64,000 nt of DNA. Source: Olsenella urininfantis (GTDB lineage Bacteria > Actinomycetota > Coriobacteriia > Coriobacteriales > Atopobiaceae). The notes beneath the pieces were generated by a model, which was not told the DNA's origin, did no database searches, and saw only the letters and a program-made list of their open reading frames with translations. The stretch covers positions 605,185-669,184 of the forward strand of contig NZ_LT732540.1 in the NCBI RefSeq assembly GCF_900155635.1, in the 5' to 3' direction. Positions 32,190 through 41,391 of the stretch are shown here, in pieces. The position numbers and the translations under genes were made by a program. Within the stretch, counting starts at the first letter, position 1, and every line of letters starts with the position of its first letter.

Positions 32190-32770
32190 GCCGCATGAGG
32201 ATAGTCGGTGGGTCCTGGAGGGGAAGGGCCATCGAGGCGCCCGAAGGCAGGGACGTGACGCGCCCCACCACGGACCGCACGCGCGAGGCCATGGCTTCCA
32301 TGGTTCTCTCGGCCTTTGGGCTGGACCTCTCGGGCGTCCGCATCCTGGACGCGTTTGCGGGCTCCGGTGCCATTGGGTTGGAGCTGCTCTCGCGTGGGGC
32401 CAGCAGCTGCTGCTTCGTGGACCGAGACCGCCAGTCCGCGGGCCGCGTGCGCAGAAACGCGCGCGCCCTGGGTGCCGAGGGCCTCTGCAGCGTCCTGACG
32501 GGAGACGTCATGCGCCTGGCGGGCGGGCGTCTTCCCGGAGGCCCCTTCTCGCTGGTGGTTCTTGACCCGCCGTACGCCTTGGGCGCAGGTCAGGTGAGTG
32601 CGCTGGTGGAGACCCTCGCCTCGTCCGGTCAGCTTGAGCCGTCGGCGCTCGTCCTCTACGAGCATGACAGGAAGTCGCCCGGCCTCGGCCTGCCCGCCGC
32701 GCGCCTCGTCAAGGAGAAGTCTCGCGCCGCCACAGCCGTGAGCCTCTATCGCATGGGAGACAAAGCATGA
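32186..32770 (+). CDS. rsmD: 16S rRNA (guanine966-N2)-methyltransferase
   Basis: A 194-residue AdoMet-dependent methylase. MRIVGGSWRGRAIEAPEG and the TRPTTDRTREAM block open the protein; LDAFAGSGAIGLELLSRGA is motif I and VVLDPPYALG is the catalytic NPPY-type motif (DPPY, as usual for RsmD). The GTG at 32186 overlaps the recG stop; coaD overlaps its own stop by four bases. The rsmD-coaD pairing is common in bacteria. Confidence 0.93.
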   Translation: MSRMRIVGGSWRGRAIEAPEGRDVTRPTTDRTREAMASMVLSAFGLDLSGVRILDAFAGSGAIGLELLSRGASSCCFVDRDRQSAGRVRRNARALGAEGLCSVLTGDVMRLAGGRLPGGPFSLVVLDPPYALGAGQVSALVETLASSGQLEPSALVLYEHDRKSPGLGLPAARLVKEKSRAATAVSLYRMGDKA

Positions 32771-33279
32771 GCGAGAGCACCATCGGCCACGTGGTGGTCC
32801 CCGGCACCTTCGACCCGGTGACCTTTGGGCACCTGGACGTCATCAGGCGTGCCCGCAGGCTCTTCCCGCAGGTGAGCGTCGCCGTTGCCGCCTCGGTCGG
32901 CAAGAACGGCTCGGGTCCGATCTTTGCCCTGGACGAGCGCGTGGGCATGCTCAGGGAGGCCCTCTGCGAGCAGGGCCTCGAGGACGGGGTGAGCGTGCTG
33001 CCCTTCTCGGGGCTGCTCGTCGAGTTCTGCCGCGAGCTTGGCGCGGGGGGAGTGGTCAAGGGCCTGCGGGCCATGACCGACTTCGAGTACGAGCTGCAGC
33101 AGGCAGACCTCAACAGCTACATGGCGCCAGGCCTCGAGTCCGTCTTCGTCATGAGCAACCCCAAGTATGGCTACGTCTCCTCGTCCATCGTCCGCGAGCT
33201 CGCCTCGCTGGGCACGGACGTGGGCTTTCTCGTCCCGTCCTGCGTCGAGCGCCATCTGCGGGATCACTTCAGGTCCTAG
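32767..33279 (+). CDS. coaD: Phosphopantetheine adenylyltransferase
   Basis: Penultimate step of coenzyme A synthesis: joins AMP to 4'-phosphopantetheine. 170 residues with the nucleotidyltransferase HxGH-type motif PGTFDPVTFGHLDVI at the start, VKGLRAMTDFEYELQQADLN in the middle and SSSIVREL in place of the ISST motif. ATG overlaps the rsmD stop (ATGA). The product supplies the phosphopantetheine arm used by the acyl carrier protein encoded downstream. Confidence 0.95.
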   Translation: MSESTIGHVVVPGTFDPVTFGHLDVIRRARRLFPQVSVAVAASVGKNGSGPIFALDERVGMLREALCEQGLEDGVSVLPFSGLLVEFCRELGAGGVVKGLRAMTDFEYELQQADLNSYMAPGLESVFVMSNPKYGYVSSSIVRELASLGTDVGFLVPSCVERHLRDHFRS

Positions 33280-33382
33280 CTGCATGACCGTTTGGGCAAT
33301 CTGCTAACATGGCATCGGCGCGGCCTGTATCGCAGGCACGGATGCGGCACCGGGTCGCAGGCAGAATCGAAAGGAGTCCCGT

Positions 33383-33880
33383 ATGCAGCCGGGTGAGGAA
33401 ATAGAGAGCCTGGTCGGCGAGCTCGAGCAGATCGTGAGCGAGGGCAAGACGCCCTTTGCGGCCGGCGGTCAGAAGAAGATCGTCGACGCGCAGGACGTCT
33501 ATGAGATTCTGGATGAGATCCGCAGGGTCTTCCCCCAGGAGTTTGCCGACGCCCGTCGCATCGTCAAGGAGGAGTCCGAGACCCTCGAGCGCGCCCAGCA
33601 GCAGGCGGACGCCATCATTGCGGACGCCCAGCAGCAGGCCATGATCTTGGCCGGCGACCAAGAGGTCGTGCGCCTCGCCCAGCAGCAGGCGGACGACATC
33701 CGCGACCGTGCCTCGCAGTACGAGCGCGACACCCGCTATAACGCCGAGGAGTACGCGGACACCGTCCTCGCGCACCTCGAGGACAACCTCAAGTCGCTCA
33801 CCAACTCGGTCGGCCGCGTGCGCCAGACGCTCGACGAGAACTCCGGCCCTCGCAACCAGACCAACAACGTTCCCTGGTAA
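33383..33880 (+). CDS. DivIVA-like coiled-coil protein
   Basis: A 165-residue, highly charged, Gln/Ala/Asp-rich protein without membrane segments. From about residue 55 it is predicted to be one long coiled coil with repeated AQQQAD elements (ERAQQQADAII, DAQQQAMIL, AQQQADDIRDRA). It resembles DivIVA/cell-division initiation or ATP synthase b-subunit-like proteins found at this locus in actinobacteria. AAAGGAGTCCC precedes ATG 33383. The DUF177 gene follows three bases after its stop. A role as a polar or septal scaffold is inference. Confidence 0.7.
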   Translation: MQPGEEIESLVGELEQIVSEGKTPFAAGGQKKIVDAQDVYEILDEIRRVFPQEFADARRIVKEESETLERAQQQADAIIADAQQQAMILAGDQEVVRLAQQQADDIRDRASQYERDTRYNAEEYADTVLAHLEDNLKSLTNSVGRVRQTLDENSGPRNQTNNVPW

Positions 33881-33883
33881 GCC

Positions 33884-34459
33884 ATGAAGCCGCAGATCCT
33901 CACGCTGGACGAGCGCCTCGCCAACCCAGGCGACAGCCTTCCCTTCGCCGGTCACATGGACGACGAGGGCTACCGCCTGGGCGAGCATGACTTCGCCCTT
34001 CCCTTTGGCCTCGACTTCGACCTCGTGCTCACCAATGCCGGCGAGGGCATCCTCGTCACGGGCATCGTGCGGGGGCACGTGCAGGGCAGCTGCGACCGCT
34101 GTCTGGACATGGCCGAGTTCGACGTCGTGGGGGAGGTTGACGAGTACTATCTCTTCCATGACCCCGGAGAGGTCCAGGGCGCAGACGAAGAGGACGAGGT
34201 CGACTACTCCCTGGTCCTGCCGGACCACAGCATAGACCTGACCGATGCGCTCTCCTCGGCCGTCCTCATGGAGACTCCTTACGTGGTGCTCTGCCGCGAG
34301 GACTGCGCGGGCCTCTGCCCGGTCTGCGGGGCAAACCTCAACCACGAGGACTGTGGTCACGCCGTCCAGCTCGAGAGGGAGGCGCAGCGCGAGCGCATGG
34401 AGTCCAACCCCTTCGCGGTGCTCAAGGGCCTGGAGCTCTCGGACGGTGCGGACTCGTAG
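33884..34459 (+). CDS. DUF177 (YceD) family protein
   Basis: A 191-residue protein of the YceD family, which is usually linked to rpmF and implicated in 23S rRNA maturation. GSCDRCLDMAEF and CREDCAGLCPVCGANLNHEDC contain the conserved cysteines; the acidic stretch VQGADEEDEVDYSL is typical. Translation probably depends on the coding sequence just upstream (three-base gap). Followed by rpmF after 149 bp. Confidence 0.9.
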   Translation: MKPQILTLDERLANPGDSLPFAGHMDDEGYRLGEHDFALPFGLDFDLVLTNAGEGILVTGIVRGHVQGSCDRCLDMAEFDVVGEVDEYYLFHDPGEVQGADEEDEVDYSLVLPDHSIDLTDALSSAVLMETPYVVLCREDCAGLCPVCGANLNHEDCGHAVQLEREAQRERMESNPFAVLKGLELSDGADS

Positions 34460-34608
34460 CGTCCGCCCCGGGGCAGTTTCTGCGATGAAGAATTGCTGTT
34501 TGTCCCCGCAGATGCTGCGGGCATGGTATAGTCTCTTCTCGTGTGTTTGCAGGAAAGACCGCTCGGGTATAGCGCGCGGGCGTTAGGTGAGTCTAAGAGA
34601 GGTTCAAG

Positions 34609-34788
34609 ATGGCAGTTCCCAAGCAGAAAAAGGGCCGTGGCGCCACGCACACTCGTCGTTCGGCCAACAGCAAGCTCGCCGCTCCGGCACGCTCCGTGTG
34701 CCCCCAGTGCGGCGCTCCCAAGCTTCCGCACCACGTGTGCCCCAACTGTGGCTACTACAAGGACCGTGAGGTCGTTGTCACCGAGTAG
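34609..34788 (+). CDS. rpmF: 50S ribosomal protein L32
   Basis: A 59-residue ribosomal protein: MAVPKQKKGRGATHTRRSAN at the start and a zinc knuckle VCPQCGAPKLPHHVCPNCGY, i.e. the four-cysteine zinc form. AGAGAGGTTCAAG precedes the ATG. A -10-like TATAGT lies about 85 bp upstream and a strong terminator follows 22 bp after the stop, so this gene forms or ends a transcript of its own. Confidence 0.96.
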   Translation: MAVPKQKKGRGATHTRRSANSKLAAPARSVCPQCGAPKLPHHVCPNCGYYKDREVVVTE

Positions 34789-34810
34789 TCTCTTCGAATG
34801 ACGTGGCCTG

Positions 34811-34843
34811 GGAGGCCGGCCCCAAGGGGGTCGGTCTCCTTTT
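34811..34843 (+). terminator. Rho-independent terminator after rpmF
   Basis: GGAGGCCGGCCCC, AAG loop, GGGGTCGGTCTCC (with G-U pairs) followed by TTTT at 34840-34843. Confidence 0.85.
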
Positions 34844-34880
34844 CATATCGGGCGCCCCTGCGCGCCCGCAGGGAGGCATC

Positions 34881-35873
34881 ATGACATGCATCTGCGTTGA
34901 CGCCATGGGTGGCGACGAGAGCCCTGAGTTCGTCCTCAAGGGGGTCGAGGAGGCGCTTCTTGAAGACAGCGAGCTCAGCGTCCTCGTCGCGGGTGACGAG
35001 GCGCTGGTGGTTCCCTTCGCCGCGGCCCACGAGCGCGCCCGGGCCCTGGTGAGCACCGAGGTCATCGGCATGGAGGAGCACCCCGCCGAGGCTGTGCGCT
35101 CCAAGAGGGGCTCAAGCATCGTCCTGGGCTGCGCCGCCGTGCGCAAGGGGGATGCCGAGGGGTTCTTCTCCGCAGGCTCCACCGGTGCCATCTTCGCCGC
35201 CGCGAGCACGGGGGTGGGGCGCGTGCGCTCCGTCAAGCGCCCCTGCATCGCAAGCTCCATCCCTGGTTCCACCGGGCGCCGCAGCGTGTTTCTGGACATG
35301 GGTGCCAACGCGGACGCCCGCCCGGAGATGCTGGTCCAGTTCGCCCAGATGGGCCGTGCCTATGCCAGGCTCGCCCTGGGCGTCGAGGACCCCAAGGTGG
35401 CCCTGCTCTCCAACGGGTCCGAGGAGACGAAGGGGTCGGAGGCCACCCTGGCCGCCCATGCGGCCCTCGTTGCCGCCGGCCCCACGTGGTTCGTGGGCAA
35501 CTGCGAGGGAGGCGACCTGCTCGCGGGCCGCTTTGACGTCATCGTCACGGATGGCTTCACGGGAAACGTTGCCCTGAAGACCTTGGAGGGCACCGCCAAG
35601 TTCATCCTGGGCGAGCTCAGGCGTGCCGTGGGGGACTCCAGGCGCGCCGCCGCGGGGGCTCTTCTCCTGAAGCCCGCCCTCAAGGAGATCGCGGCAGGCC
35701 TCTCGGGAGACGAGTACGGCGGAGCCATGCTGCTCGGCCTCAAGTCGCCCGTCATCATCGGCCATGGCGCCACGTCCGTGTCCGCCGTGAAGAACGGAAC
35801 GCTTGCCTGCGCCTCTGCCGTCCGCTCCGGTCTTGTGGACAAAATAGCCGAGGAGATCTCCCTTGCCAGCTAG
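34881..35873 (+). CDS. plsX: Phosphate acyltransferase PlsX
   Basis: Makes acyl-phosphate from acyl-ACP at the start of phospholipid synthesis. 330 residues, peripheral membrane enzyme. CVDAMGGDESPEFVLKG at the start, GFFSAGSTGAIFAA, LDMGANADARPEMLVQFA, GNCEGGDLLAGRFDVIVTDG and GHGATSVSAVKNG match PlsX in order. GGGAGG precedes ATG 34881; the frame is open 26 codons earlier but through the terminator. Clustered with acpP as in many Gram-positive bacteria. Confidence 0.95.
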   Translation: MTCICVDAMGGDESPEFVLKGVEEALLEDSELSVLVAGDEALVVPFAAAHERARALVSTEVIGMEEHPAEAVRSKRGSSIVLGCAAVRKGDAEGFFSAGSTGAIFAAASTGVGRVRSVKRPCIASSIPGSTGRRSVFLDMGANADARPEMLVQFAQMGRAYARLALGVEDPKVALLSNGSEETKGSEATLAAHAALVAAGPTWFVGNCEGGDLLAGRFDVIVTDGFTGNVALKTLEGTAKFILGELRRAVGDSRRAAAGALLLKPALKEIAAGLSGDEYGGAMLLGLKSPVIIGHGATSVSAVKNGTLACASAVRSGLVDKIAEEISLAS

Positions 35874-35930
35874 CGTGCCGGCGCACGGTACAATGAACTC
35901 GATGTCTCACGACGCTACGAGGAGGTTTCC

Positions 35931-36170
35931 ATGGACCACGACGGCATTCTCGAAAAAGTGATCTTGCTCACATCCGAGGAGCTTGAGGTCGATGCGGCAG
36001 GGCTCGGCGAGGACACGGCGTTCAAGGACCTTGGCGCAGACTCCTTCGACCTGCTCGAGCTGGTCACCAGCTTCGAGGACGAGTTTGCCGCGACGCTCGA
36101 GGACGAGGAGCTCAACTCCATCGCCACCATCGGTGATGCCGTGCGCGCCATCGAGTGCTGCAGGGGCTAG
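35931..36170 (+). CDS. acpP: Acyl carrier protein
   Basis: A 79-residue acidic helical carrier. The phosphopantetheine-accepting serine is in GADSFDLLELV (Ser38). ACP normally has D-S-L; D-S-F occurs in some actinobacteria. GAGGAGG precedes ATG 35931 and a -10-like TACAAT lies at 35887-35892. rnc begins inside its last codons or 12 bp after it. Confidence 0.93.
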   Translation: MDHDGILEKVILLTSEELEVDAAGLGEDTAFKDLGADSFDLLELVTSFEDEFAATLEDEELNSIATIGDAVRAIECCRG

Positions 36171-36922
36171 GGGCGTATCAGTTGAAGGCACACAAGCATG
36201 TCGTCGCCGTCGAGCAGATCTTGGACTACCACTTCGACGACCAGGCACTCATCACCTCGGCGATAACCCATCCCTCTGCGGTGGAGAATCATCCGGTCTC
36301 CGCCTCCTACGAGCGCCTCGAGTTCCTGGGAGACTCGATTCTGGGGGCCATGGTCGCCACGGACCTTTTCGAGCGCTTCCCGGGCATGGACGAGGGAGAG
36401 CTCACGCGACTCAAGATCTCCCTCGTCTCGGGCGTCACGCTCAGCAAGGTCGCCGCGGACCTTGGCCTGGCCGACCACATCATCTTCGGCGAGTCCGAGA
36501 AGGGCACTGGTGCACGAGGCCTCAACTCCGCGCTGGAAAACGTCTACGAGGCCATCGTGGGTGCCCTCTACCTGGACGCCGGCTTCGAGACCACGCACGA
36601 GTTCGTGAGCGCCACCCTGGCCCCACACGTCTCGCCCAAGCTCGCCGAGCGTCCCCTCTCGCCGAAGTCTCGCCTGCAGGAGGTCACCCAGCGCGACTGG
36701 CGGTGCGCGCCCGAGTACAAGCTTGAGGCGGAGGAGGGGCCTGCGCACGACCCCACCTTCACCACGGCGGTCCTGGTGGACGGCCGCCGCGTGGGCAGGG
36801 GCGTGGGTTCCTCGAAGAAGGAGTCCGAGTCCCGCGCCGCCCTCGACGCGCTCGAGCGCCTGGGCTACGTGCCCGCCGTGGACGCAGGATCGGGCGCCGC
36901 TCGCTCCTCGCAGAGCTCCTAG
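36155..36922 (+). CDS. rnc: Ribonuclease III
   Basis: Cleaves double-stranded RNA, including rRNA precursors. 246-255 residues depending on start. The signature YERLEFLGDSILGAMVATDL (with the catalytic Glu/Asp) and ENVYEAIVGALYLDAGF form the nuclease domain; the C-terminal dsRNA-binding domain ends with GRGVGSSKKESESRAALDAL. Two starts are possible: GTG 36155, overlapping acpP by 16 bases, or TTG 36182 with AGGGGC upstream; the second gives a more normal length. smc follows after 21 bp. The acpP-rnc-smc-ftsY order is conserved widely. Confidence 0.94.
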   Translation: MLQGLGAYQLKAHKHVVAVEQILDYHFDDQALITSAITHPSAVENHPVSASYERLEFLGDSILGAMVATDLFERFPGMDEGELTRLKISLVSGVTLSKVAADLGLADHIIFGESEKGTGARGLNSALENVYEAIVGALYLDAGFETTHEFVSATLAPHVSPKLAERPLSPKSRLQEVTQRDWRCAPEYKLEAEEGPAHDPTFTTAVLVDGRRVGRGVGSSKKESESRAALDALERLGYVPAVDAGSGAARSSQSS

Positions 36923-36943
36923 GCAGGGAAGGGCCCGGTCAAC

Positions 36944-39900
36944 GTGTATCTCAAATCTCTTGCGCTCAAGGGTTTCAAGTCCTTTGCGGACAAGACGACC
37001 ATGGTGTTCGACCCGGGCCTCACCGTGGTGGTGGGTCCCAACGGCAGCGGCAAGTCCAACATCTCGGACGCGATACTCTGGGTCCTGGGCGAGCAGAGCG
37101 CGAAGATGCTGCGCGGCCAGGCCATGGAGGACGTCATCTTCTCGGGCTCCTCGGGACGCTCGGCCGTGGGTCTGGCCGAGGTCACGCTCACCTTGGACAA
37201 CACCGACCATGCCCTGCCCATAGACTTCTCGGAGATCGCCCTCACCAGACGCATGTACCGCTCCGGAGAGTCCGAGTACCTCATCAACGGCGCCCCAAGC
37301 CGCCTGAGGGACATCACGGACATCCTGCACGACTCCGGCCTTGGCAAGGACACGCACTCCATCATCTCCCAGGGCAAGCTCGACTCCATACTGGCGAGCC
37401 GGCCAGAGGAGAGGCGCGAGCTCATCGAGGAGGCCGCGGGCATCTCCAAGCATCGTCGGCGCAAGGAGCGCTCCGAGCGCAAGATCGCTGCCATGCAGGA
37501 GAACCTGCTGCGCGCCAAGGACATAGAGCGCGAGATCGCCCGCCAGCTCAAGCCCCTCGAGAGGCAGGTGGACAAGGCCCAGCGCCACAAGGCCCTGACC
37601 GCTCGCGCCTCGGAGCTTACGAGGATCCTTGCCGTGGACGACCTGCGCCAGCTCCAGAGGCGCTATCAGCGGCTCGAGGAGCGTGGCCGCGAGGCCGAGG
37701 CCGCCATAGAGCTTGCGCAGTACCGCTTGGACGGCAAGACCGCCGACCTCGAGCGCTACCAGTCCCTTCTCGAGCAGAAGGGCATCTTCGTGGGTGATCT
37801 GGGCGAGCAGCGCCGCCGCATGCAGGACGTGCTGGGTCGCATGGACTCCGACATGCGCCTCCTGGAGGAGAAGGGTAAGAACATGGTCTCGCGCCTCTCG
37901 GAGATGCGCATGAGCCTGTCCGCCATGGAGCGCCAGCGCTCCGAGGCCGCCCTGTCGCACGAGAGCGCCGCGAGGGAGCTCTCGGAGGTGCGCGTGCAGG
38001 CGGAGGAGCTGCAGGGGCGCGTGAGCGAGCTGGCTCCCGCGGCCCGCGAGGCAAAGGAGCGCAGGAGGCAGCTGGGGAGCCGTGTGGCGCAGCTCACCGC
38101 AGACCAGAGGGCGGCGCAGCGCGAGGCGGACCAAGAGACGCTGGCGTATGCGAAGCTCCGTGACCAGATCTCCAGCGCCGAGGTAGAGGACCAGATGTTC
38201 GCCAGCCGCCTGGCGCAGATCGCGGACGCGCTGGACCTTGCCCAGGCCGCCGTCGATGAGCGTGGCAAGCGCAGGCGCGAGCTCGAGGAGCGGCTCTCGG
38301 CCGCCCGCAAGGCGGGGGAGGAAAGCGCCTCTCGCGTCGGCGGATGCAAGGAGACCCTGAGGCAGGCGCGCGCCGGCGAGTCCAGCTCACGAGACAGGCT
38401 CTCGCGCAGCCGGGCCACGCTCTCTGCCCTCGAGGCGGTCGACTCCCAGGCAGAGAACGCGAGCGCGCTGGTCGCCGCCCTCTCCCGGGAGGCGGGAGAC
38501 GAGGTCGGCTGTCGCCTGGCCGATCTGGTGGAGGCCCCGGCGGAGCTTGAGAAGATCATCGAGTCCCTTCTTGGGGAGGACCTCTCGGCCCTGGTCGTCG
38601 GCAGCGGCGAGTCCGTGATCGGACTTGCCGAGAAGGGCCTTTCCCTGGGCGTGCGGGGCCGCGCCGCCCTGGTGAGCCTTTCCGAGGGGCCGCATGGCCG
38701 CAAGGTCGAGGACGGCCTTCCCGGCAGGAGCCTTGCCGCGGAGCTGACGATACGAGAGGATGCGCGCTCCTTGGTGGAGAGCCTTCTGGGTGACGTCCGC
38801 CTGGTGGAGGGGGCTCGCGAGGCGGTTCTTGCCCACGAGAGCTGCCCCGCGCTCACCTACGTGAGCCTCGATGGCGTGTGCGCCCTCCCCGACGGCAGGA
38901 CCATAGTCGGGCTCTCCTTCGGATCAGAGCAGGGGGCCCTCGAGCGCAAGCGTCGCATGCGCTCGGTGCGTGAGGGCATGCCCGCCCTTGAGACGGCCCT
39001 TTCCGAGGCGTCCGCGGCAGTCGCTCGGGCCGAGGCGGAGCTTGCCTCCGCACTCGACGAGAGCGCCCAGGCCAAGGGCGAGGAGGCACGCCTGGCGGGT
39101 GAGCTCTCGTCCGTGGGCTCCGAGCTCGCCCGCCTCGAGTCCCAGCTGCGTCAGGCCAGCTCCGAGAAGGAGCAGGTCATCAAGGGCCGCGCCGCCGCGG
39201 GGGAGCGGGCGTCGAGGGCACGCGAGGAGGTGGAGCGCCACAAGTCCCTGGCGGCTTCCGCAGCCGCACGTGCGAAGGAGCTTGCCGAGGAGCTGGAAGA
39301 GGTCTCGGGGCAGCGCTCGCAGGCCTCGCGCGAGGAGGGGGACACCGAGGGCAGGCTCTCCGAGGCAAGGCTCAAGCTTGCCACGGTCGCCGAGAGGCGC
39401 AACCACCTTGCCGTGAGCGAGGAGCAGCTCGCCCGTCAGCTCAAGGACCTCGACGCCAGGCGTGAGAGGACGCTTGCCACCGCAGATGCCCTGGAGGTGC
39501 TGCGCCTGCGCGTGGAGCCCCTGCACGGGCGCTATGACGCAATCCGGGAGCGCGCCCTCGCGTGGGCGGCTCGCCTGAAGGACCGCGCCTCCCTGGCGGA
39601 GGCGGACTCCGACTCCCTGAAGAAGACCATCTCGGACGCGCGCGAGGCCGTGTCTGCCGCAGCGGGAGAGCTCGAGCGCGCCCGCGCGTCCGAAGGCGAT
39701 GTCAAGGTGGAGAAGGGAAGGCTCGAGGTGCAGGTCGAGGGGGCGATACATGCCATCACCGCGGACGGCTTCCCCCTGGAGGATGCCCTGGAGCTCCCCG
39801 AGCCCGAGGACCGAGGCGCCTTGGAGGGCGAGCTCTCTCGCCTCAGGCGAGACCTCGAGCACATTGGGCCCGTCAACGAGGTCGCCATGGACGAGTTCGA

Positions 39901-40483
39901 GCAGCTCAAGGCCCGTGCGGACTACATCCGCGAGCAGGTGGAGGACCTCGAGCGCGCCCGCAAGTCCCTCCAGAAGATCACGGCTGCCATCGAGCGCAAG
40001 ATGCGCCGACAGTTCCTGGTCATCTTCGATGCCGTCAACGGCAACTTCGCAGAGATCTTCTCCCTGCTCTTCCCTGGCGGCCAGGCCCATCTGGAGCTTC
40101 TCGACCCAGACCACCTGGACGAGACCGGCGTGGAGATCGTGGCGCAGCCGCGCGGCAAGAGGATACAGAAGATGACCCTCATGAGCGGCGGGGAGAAGTC
40201 TCTCACGGCGCTGGCCCTGCTCTTTGCCGTCTACAAGACCCGAACGGTGCCGTTCTATGTGTTCGACGAGGTTGAGGCCGCCCTTGACGACTCCAACCTC
40301 TCCAAGCTGCTCGACGCCATCGAGCGGCTCAAGGAGTCCACCCAGCTCATCGTCATCTCCCACCAGAGGCGCACGATGGAGCAGGCGGACGTCCTGTATG
40401 GTGTGTCCATGCAGGCCGACGGCGTGAGCCATGTGGTCAGCCAGCGCCTGGACAAGGCAAGCGGAAAGGTGGTCGATGCCTGA
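36944..40483 (+). CDS. smc: Chromosome segregation ATPase SMC
   Basis: Condensin subunit, 1179 residues. N-terminal Walker A GPNGSGKSNISDAI (31-44), long coiled coil, flexible hinge near 500-660 (ADLVEAPAELEKIIESLLGE region), second coiled coil, then the ABC signature LMSGGEKSLTALALLFAVYK (about 1078-1097) and Walker B FDEVEAALDDSN. All ATPase motifs are intact. Starts at a GTG after GGGAAGGG. Its TGA overlaps the ATG of ftsY by one base. Partner genes scpA/scpB are not in the window. Confidence 0.97.
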   Translation: MYLKSLALKGFKSFADKTTMVFDPGLTVVVGPNGSGKSNISDAILWVLGEQSAKMLRGQAMEDVIFSGSSGRSAVGLAEVTLTLDNTDHALPIDFSEIALTRRMYRSGESEYLINGAPSRLRDITDILHDSGLGKDTHSIISQGKLDSILASRPEERRELIEEAAGISKHRRRKERSERKIAAMQENLLRAKDIEREIARQLKPLERQVDKAQRHKALTARASELTRILAVDDLRQLQRRYQRLEERGREAEAAIELAQYRLDGKTADLERYQSLLEQKGIFVGDLGEQRRRMQDVLGRMDSDMRLLEEKGKNMVSRLSEMRMSLSAMERQRSEAALSHESAARELSEVRVQAEELQGRVSELAPAAREAKERRRQLGSRVAQLTADQRAAQREADQETLAYAKLRDQISSAEVEDQMFASRLAQIADALDLAQAAVDERGKRRRELEERLSAARKAGEESASRVGGCKETLRQARAGESSSRDRLSRSRATLSALEAVDSQAENASALVAALSREAGDEVGCRLADLVEAPAELEKIIESLLGEDLSALVVGSGESVIGLAEKGLSLGVRGRAALVSLSEGPHGRKVEDGLPGRSLAAELTIREDARSLVESLLGDVRLVEGAREAVLAHESCPALTYVSLDGVCALPDGRTIVGLSFGSEQGALERKRRMRSVREGMPALETALSEASAAVARAEAELASALDESAQAKGEEARLAGELSSVGSELARLESQLRQASSEKEQVIKGRAAAGERASRAREEVERHKSLAASAAARAKELAEELEEVSGQRSQASREEGDTEGRLSEARLKLATVAERRNHLAVSEEQLARQLKDLDARRERTLATADALEVLRLRVEPLHGRYDAIRERALAWAARLKDRASLAEADSDSLKKTISDAREAVSAAAGELERARASEGDVKVEKGRLEVQVEGAIHAITADGFPLEDALELPEPEDRGALEGELSRLRRDLEHIGPVNEVAMDEFEQLKARADYIREQVEDLERARKSLQKITAAIERKMRRQFLVIFDAVNGNFAEIFSLLFPGGQAHLELLDPDHLDETGVEIVAQPRGKRIQKMTLMSGGEKSLTALALLFAVYKTRTVPFYVFDEVEAALDDSNLSKLLDAIERLKESTQLIVISHQRRTMEQADVLYGVSMQADGVSHVVSQRLDKASGKVVDA

Positions 40484-41388
40484 TGGGCCTGAGGGATAGG
40501 CTTCTGCAGGGCCTGACGCGCTCGCGCGAGGCCCTGAGCGAGATCTTCTACATGGGTGGCGAGGTGGACGAGGAGTTCTGGGAGGAGCTCGAGGACCGTC
40601 TCGTCATGGGTGACATGGGTGCCGAGGTTGCGCTCAAGGTCTCGGACGACCTTCGCGAGCAGGCGGCGCGAGAGAACCTTCGCAGCGCGGGCCAGCTCAA
40701 GGAGGCGCTCGCCAGGCGCCTCTCGGAGCTCTTTCCCGCTGCCGCGCGCGACCCCTTCTCGGACGTCCCGTCCTGCGTGCTCTTCGTGGGCATAAACGGT
40801 GCCGGCAAGACCACCACGGTGGGGAAGCTCGCGGGCGCCGCCCATCAGGCCGGGCTTGGCTGCGTCATTGGCGGGGCGGACACCTTCCGTGCCGCAGCAA
40901 TCGAGCAGCTGCAGGTCTGGGGAGAGCGCTCCGGCTGCGAGGTGGTCACCCGCGAGCGCGGCGCAGACCCCGCGAGCGTCTGCTACGACGTGGTGGCCCG
41001 CGCCGAGGACACGGGTGCCGACCTCGTGCTGGTTGACACGGCAGGTCGCCTGCACACCAGTCCCGAGCTCATGCGAGAGCTGGCCAAGGTGGTCAGCGTC
41101 ACCCGCAGGCGCGCCCAGATGCCCGTGTGCGTGGTCCTCGTGATCGACGCCACCACCGGGCAGAACGGCCTTGCGCAGGCCAAGGAGTTCAACGACGCCC
41201 TGGACCTTGACGGCCTCATCGTCACCAAGCTCGACGGCACCGCCAAGGGCGGCATCGCCGTGGGAATCGCAGACAAGCTCAAGCTCCCCATCTTCCGCAT
41301 TGGCGTGGGAGAGGGCATAGACGACCTCCAGGCCTTCGACGCGCTCGAGTTCTGCCGCGCGCTCGTGGGCGCTGGCGAAGGGAAGTAG
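40483..41388 (+). CDS. ftsY: Signal recognition particle receptor FtsY
   Basis: Docks ribosome-SRP complexes at the membrane. 301 residues: a short NG-only form without the acidic A domain seen in Escherichia coli. N domain about 1-90, G1 GINGAGKTTTVGKLA (about 103-117), DTFRAAAIEQL, DTAGRLHT (G3) and TKLDGTAKGG (G4) follow. ffh starts three bases after its stop, so both SRP GTPases are made from one transcript. Confidence 0.96.
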   Translation: MGLRDRLLQGLTRSREALSEIFYMGGEVDEEFWEELEDRLVMGDMGAEVALKVSDDLREQAARENLRSAGQLKEALARRLSELFPAAARDPFSDVPSCVLFVGINGAGKTTTVGKLAGAAHQAGLGCVIGGADTFRAAAIEQLQVWGERSGCEVVTRERGADPASVCYDVVARAEDTGADLVLVDTAGRLHTSPELMRELAKVVSVTRRRAQMPVCVVLVIDATTGQNGLAQAKEFNDALDLDGLIVTKLDGTAKGGIAVGIADKLKLPIFRIGVGEGIDDLQAFDALEFCRALVGAGEGK

Positions 41389-41391
41389 CGC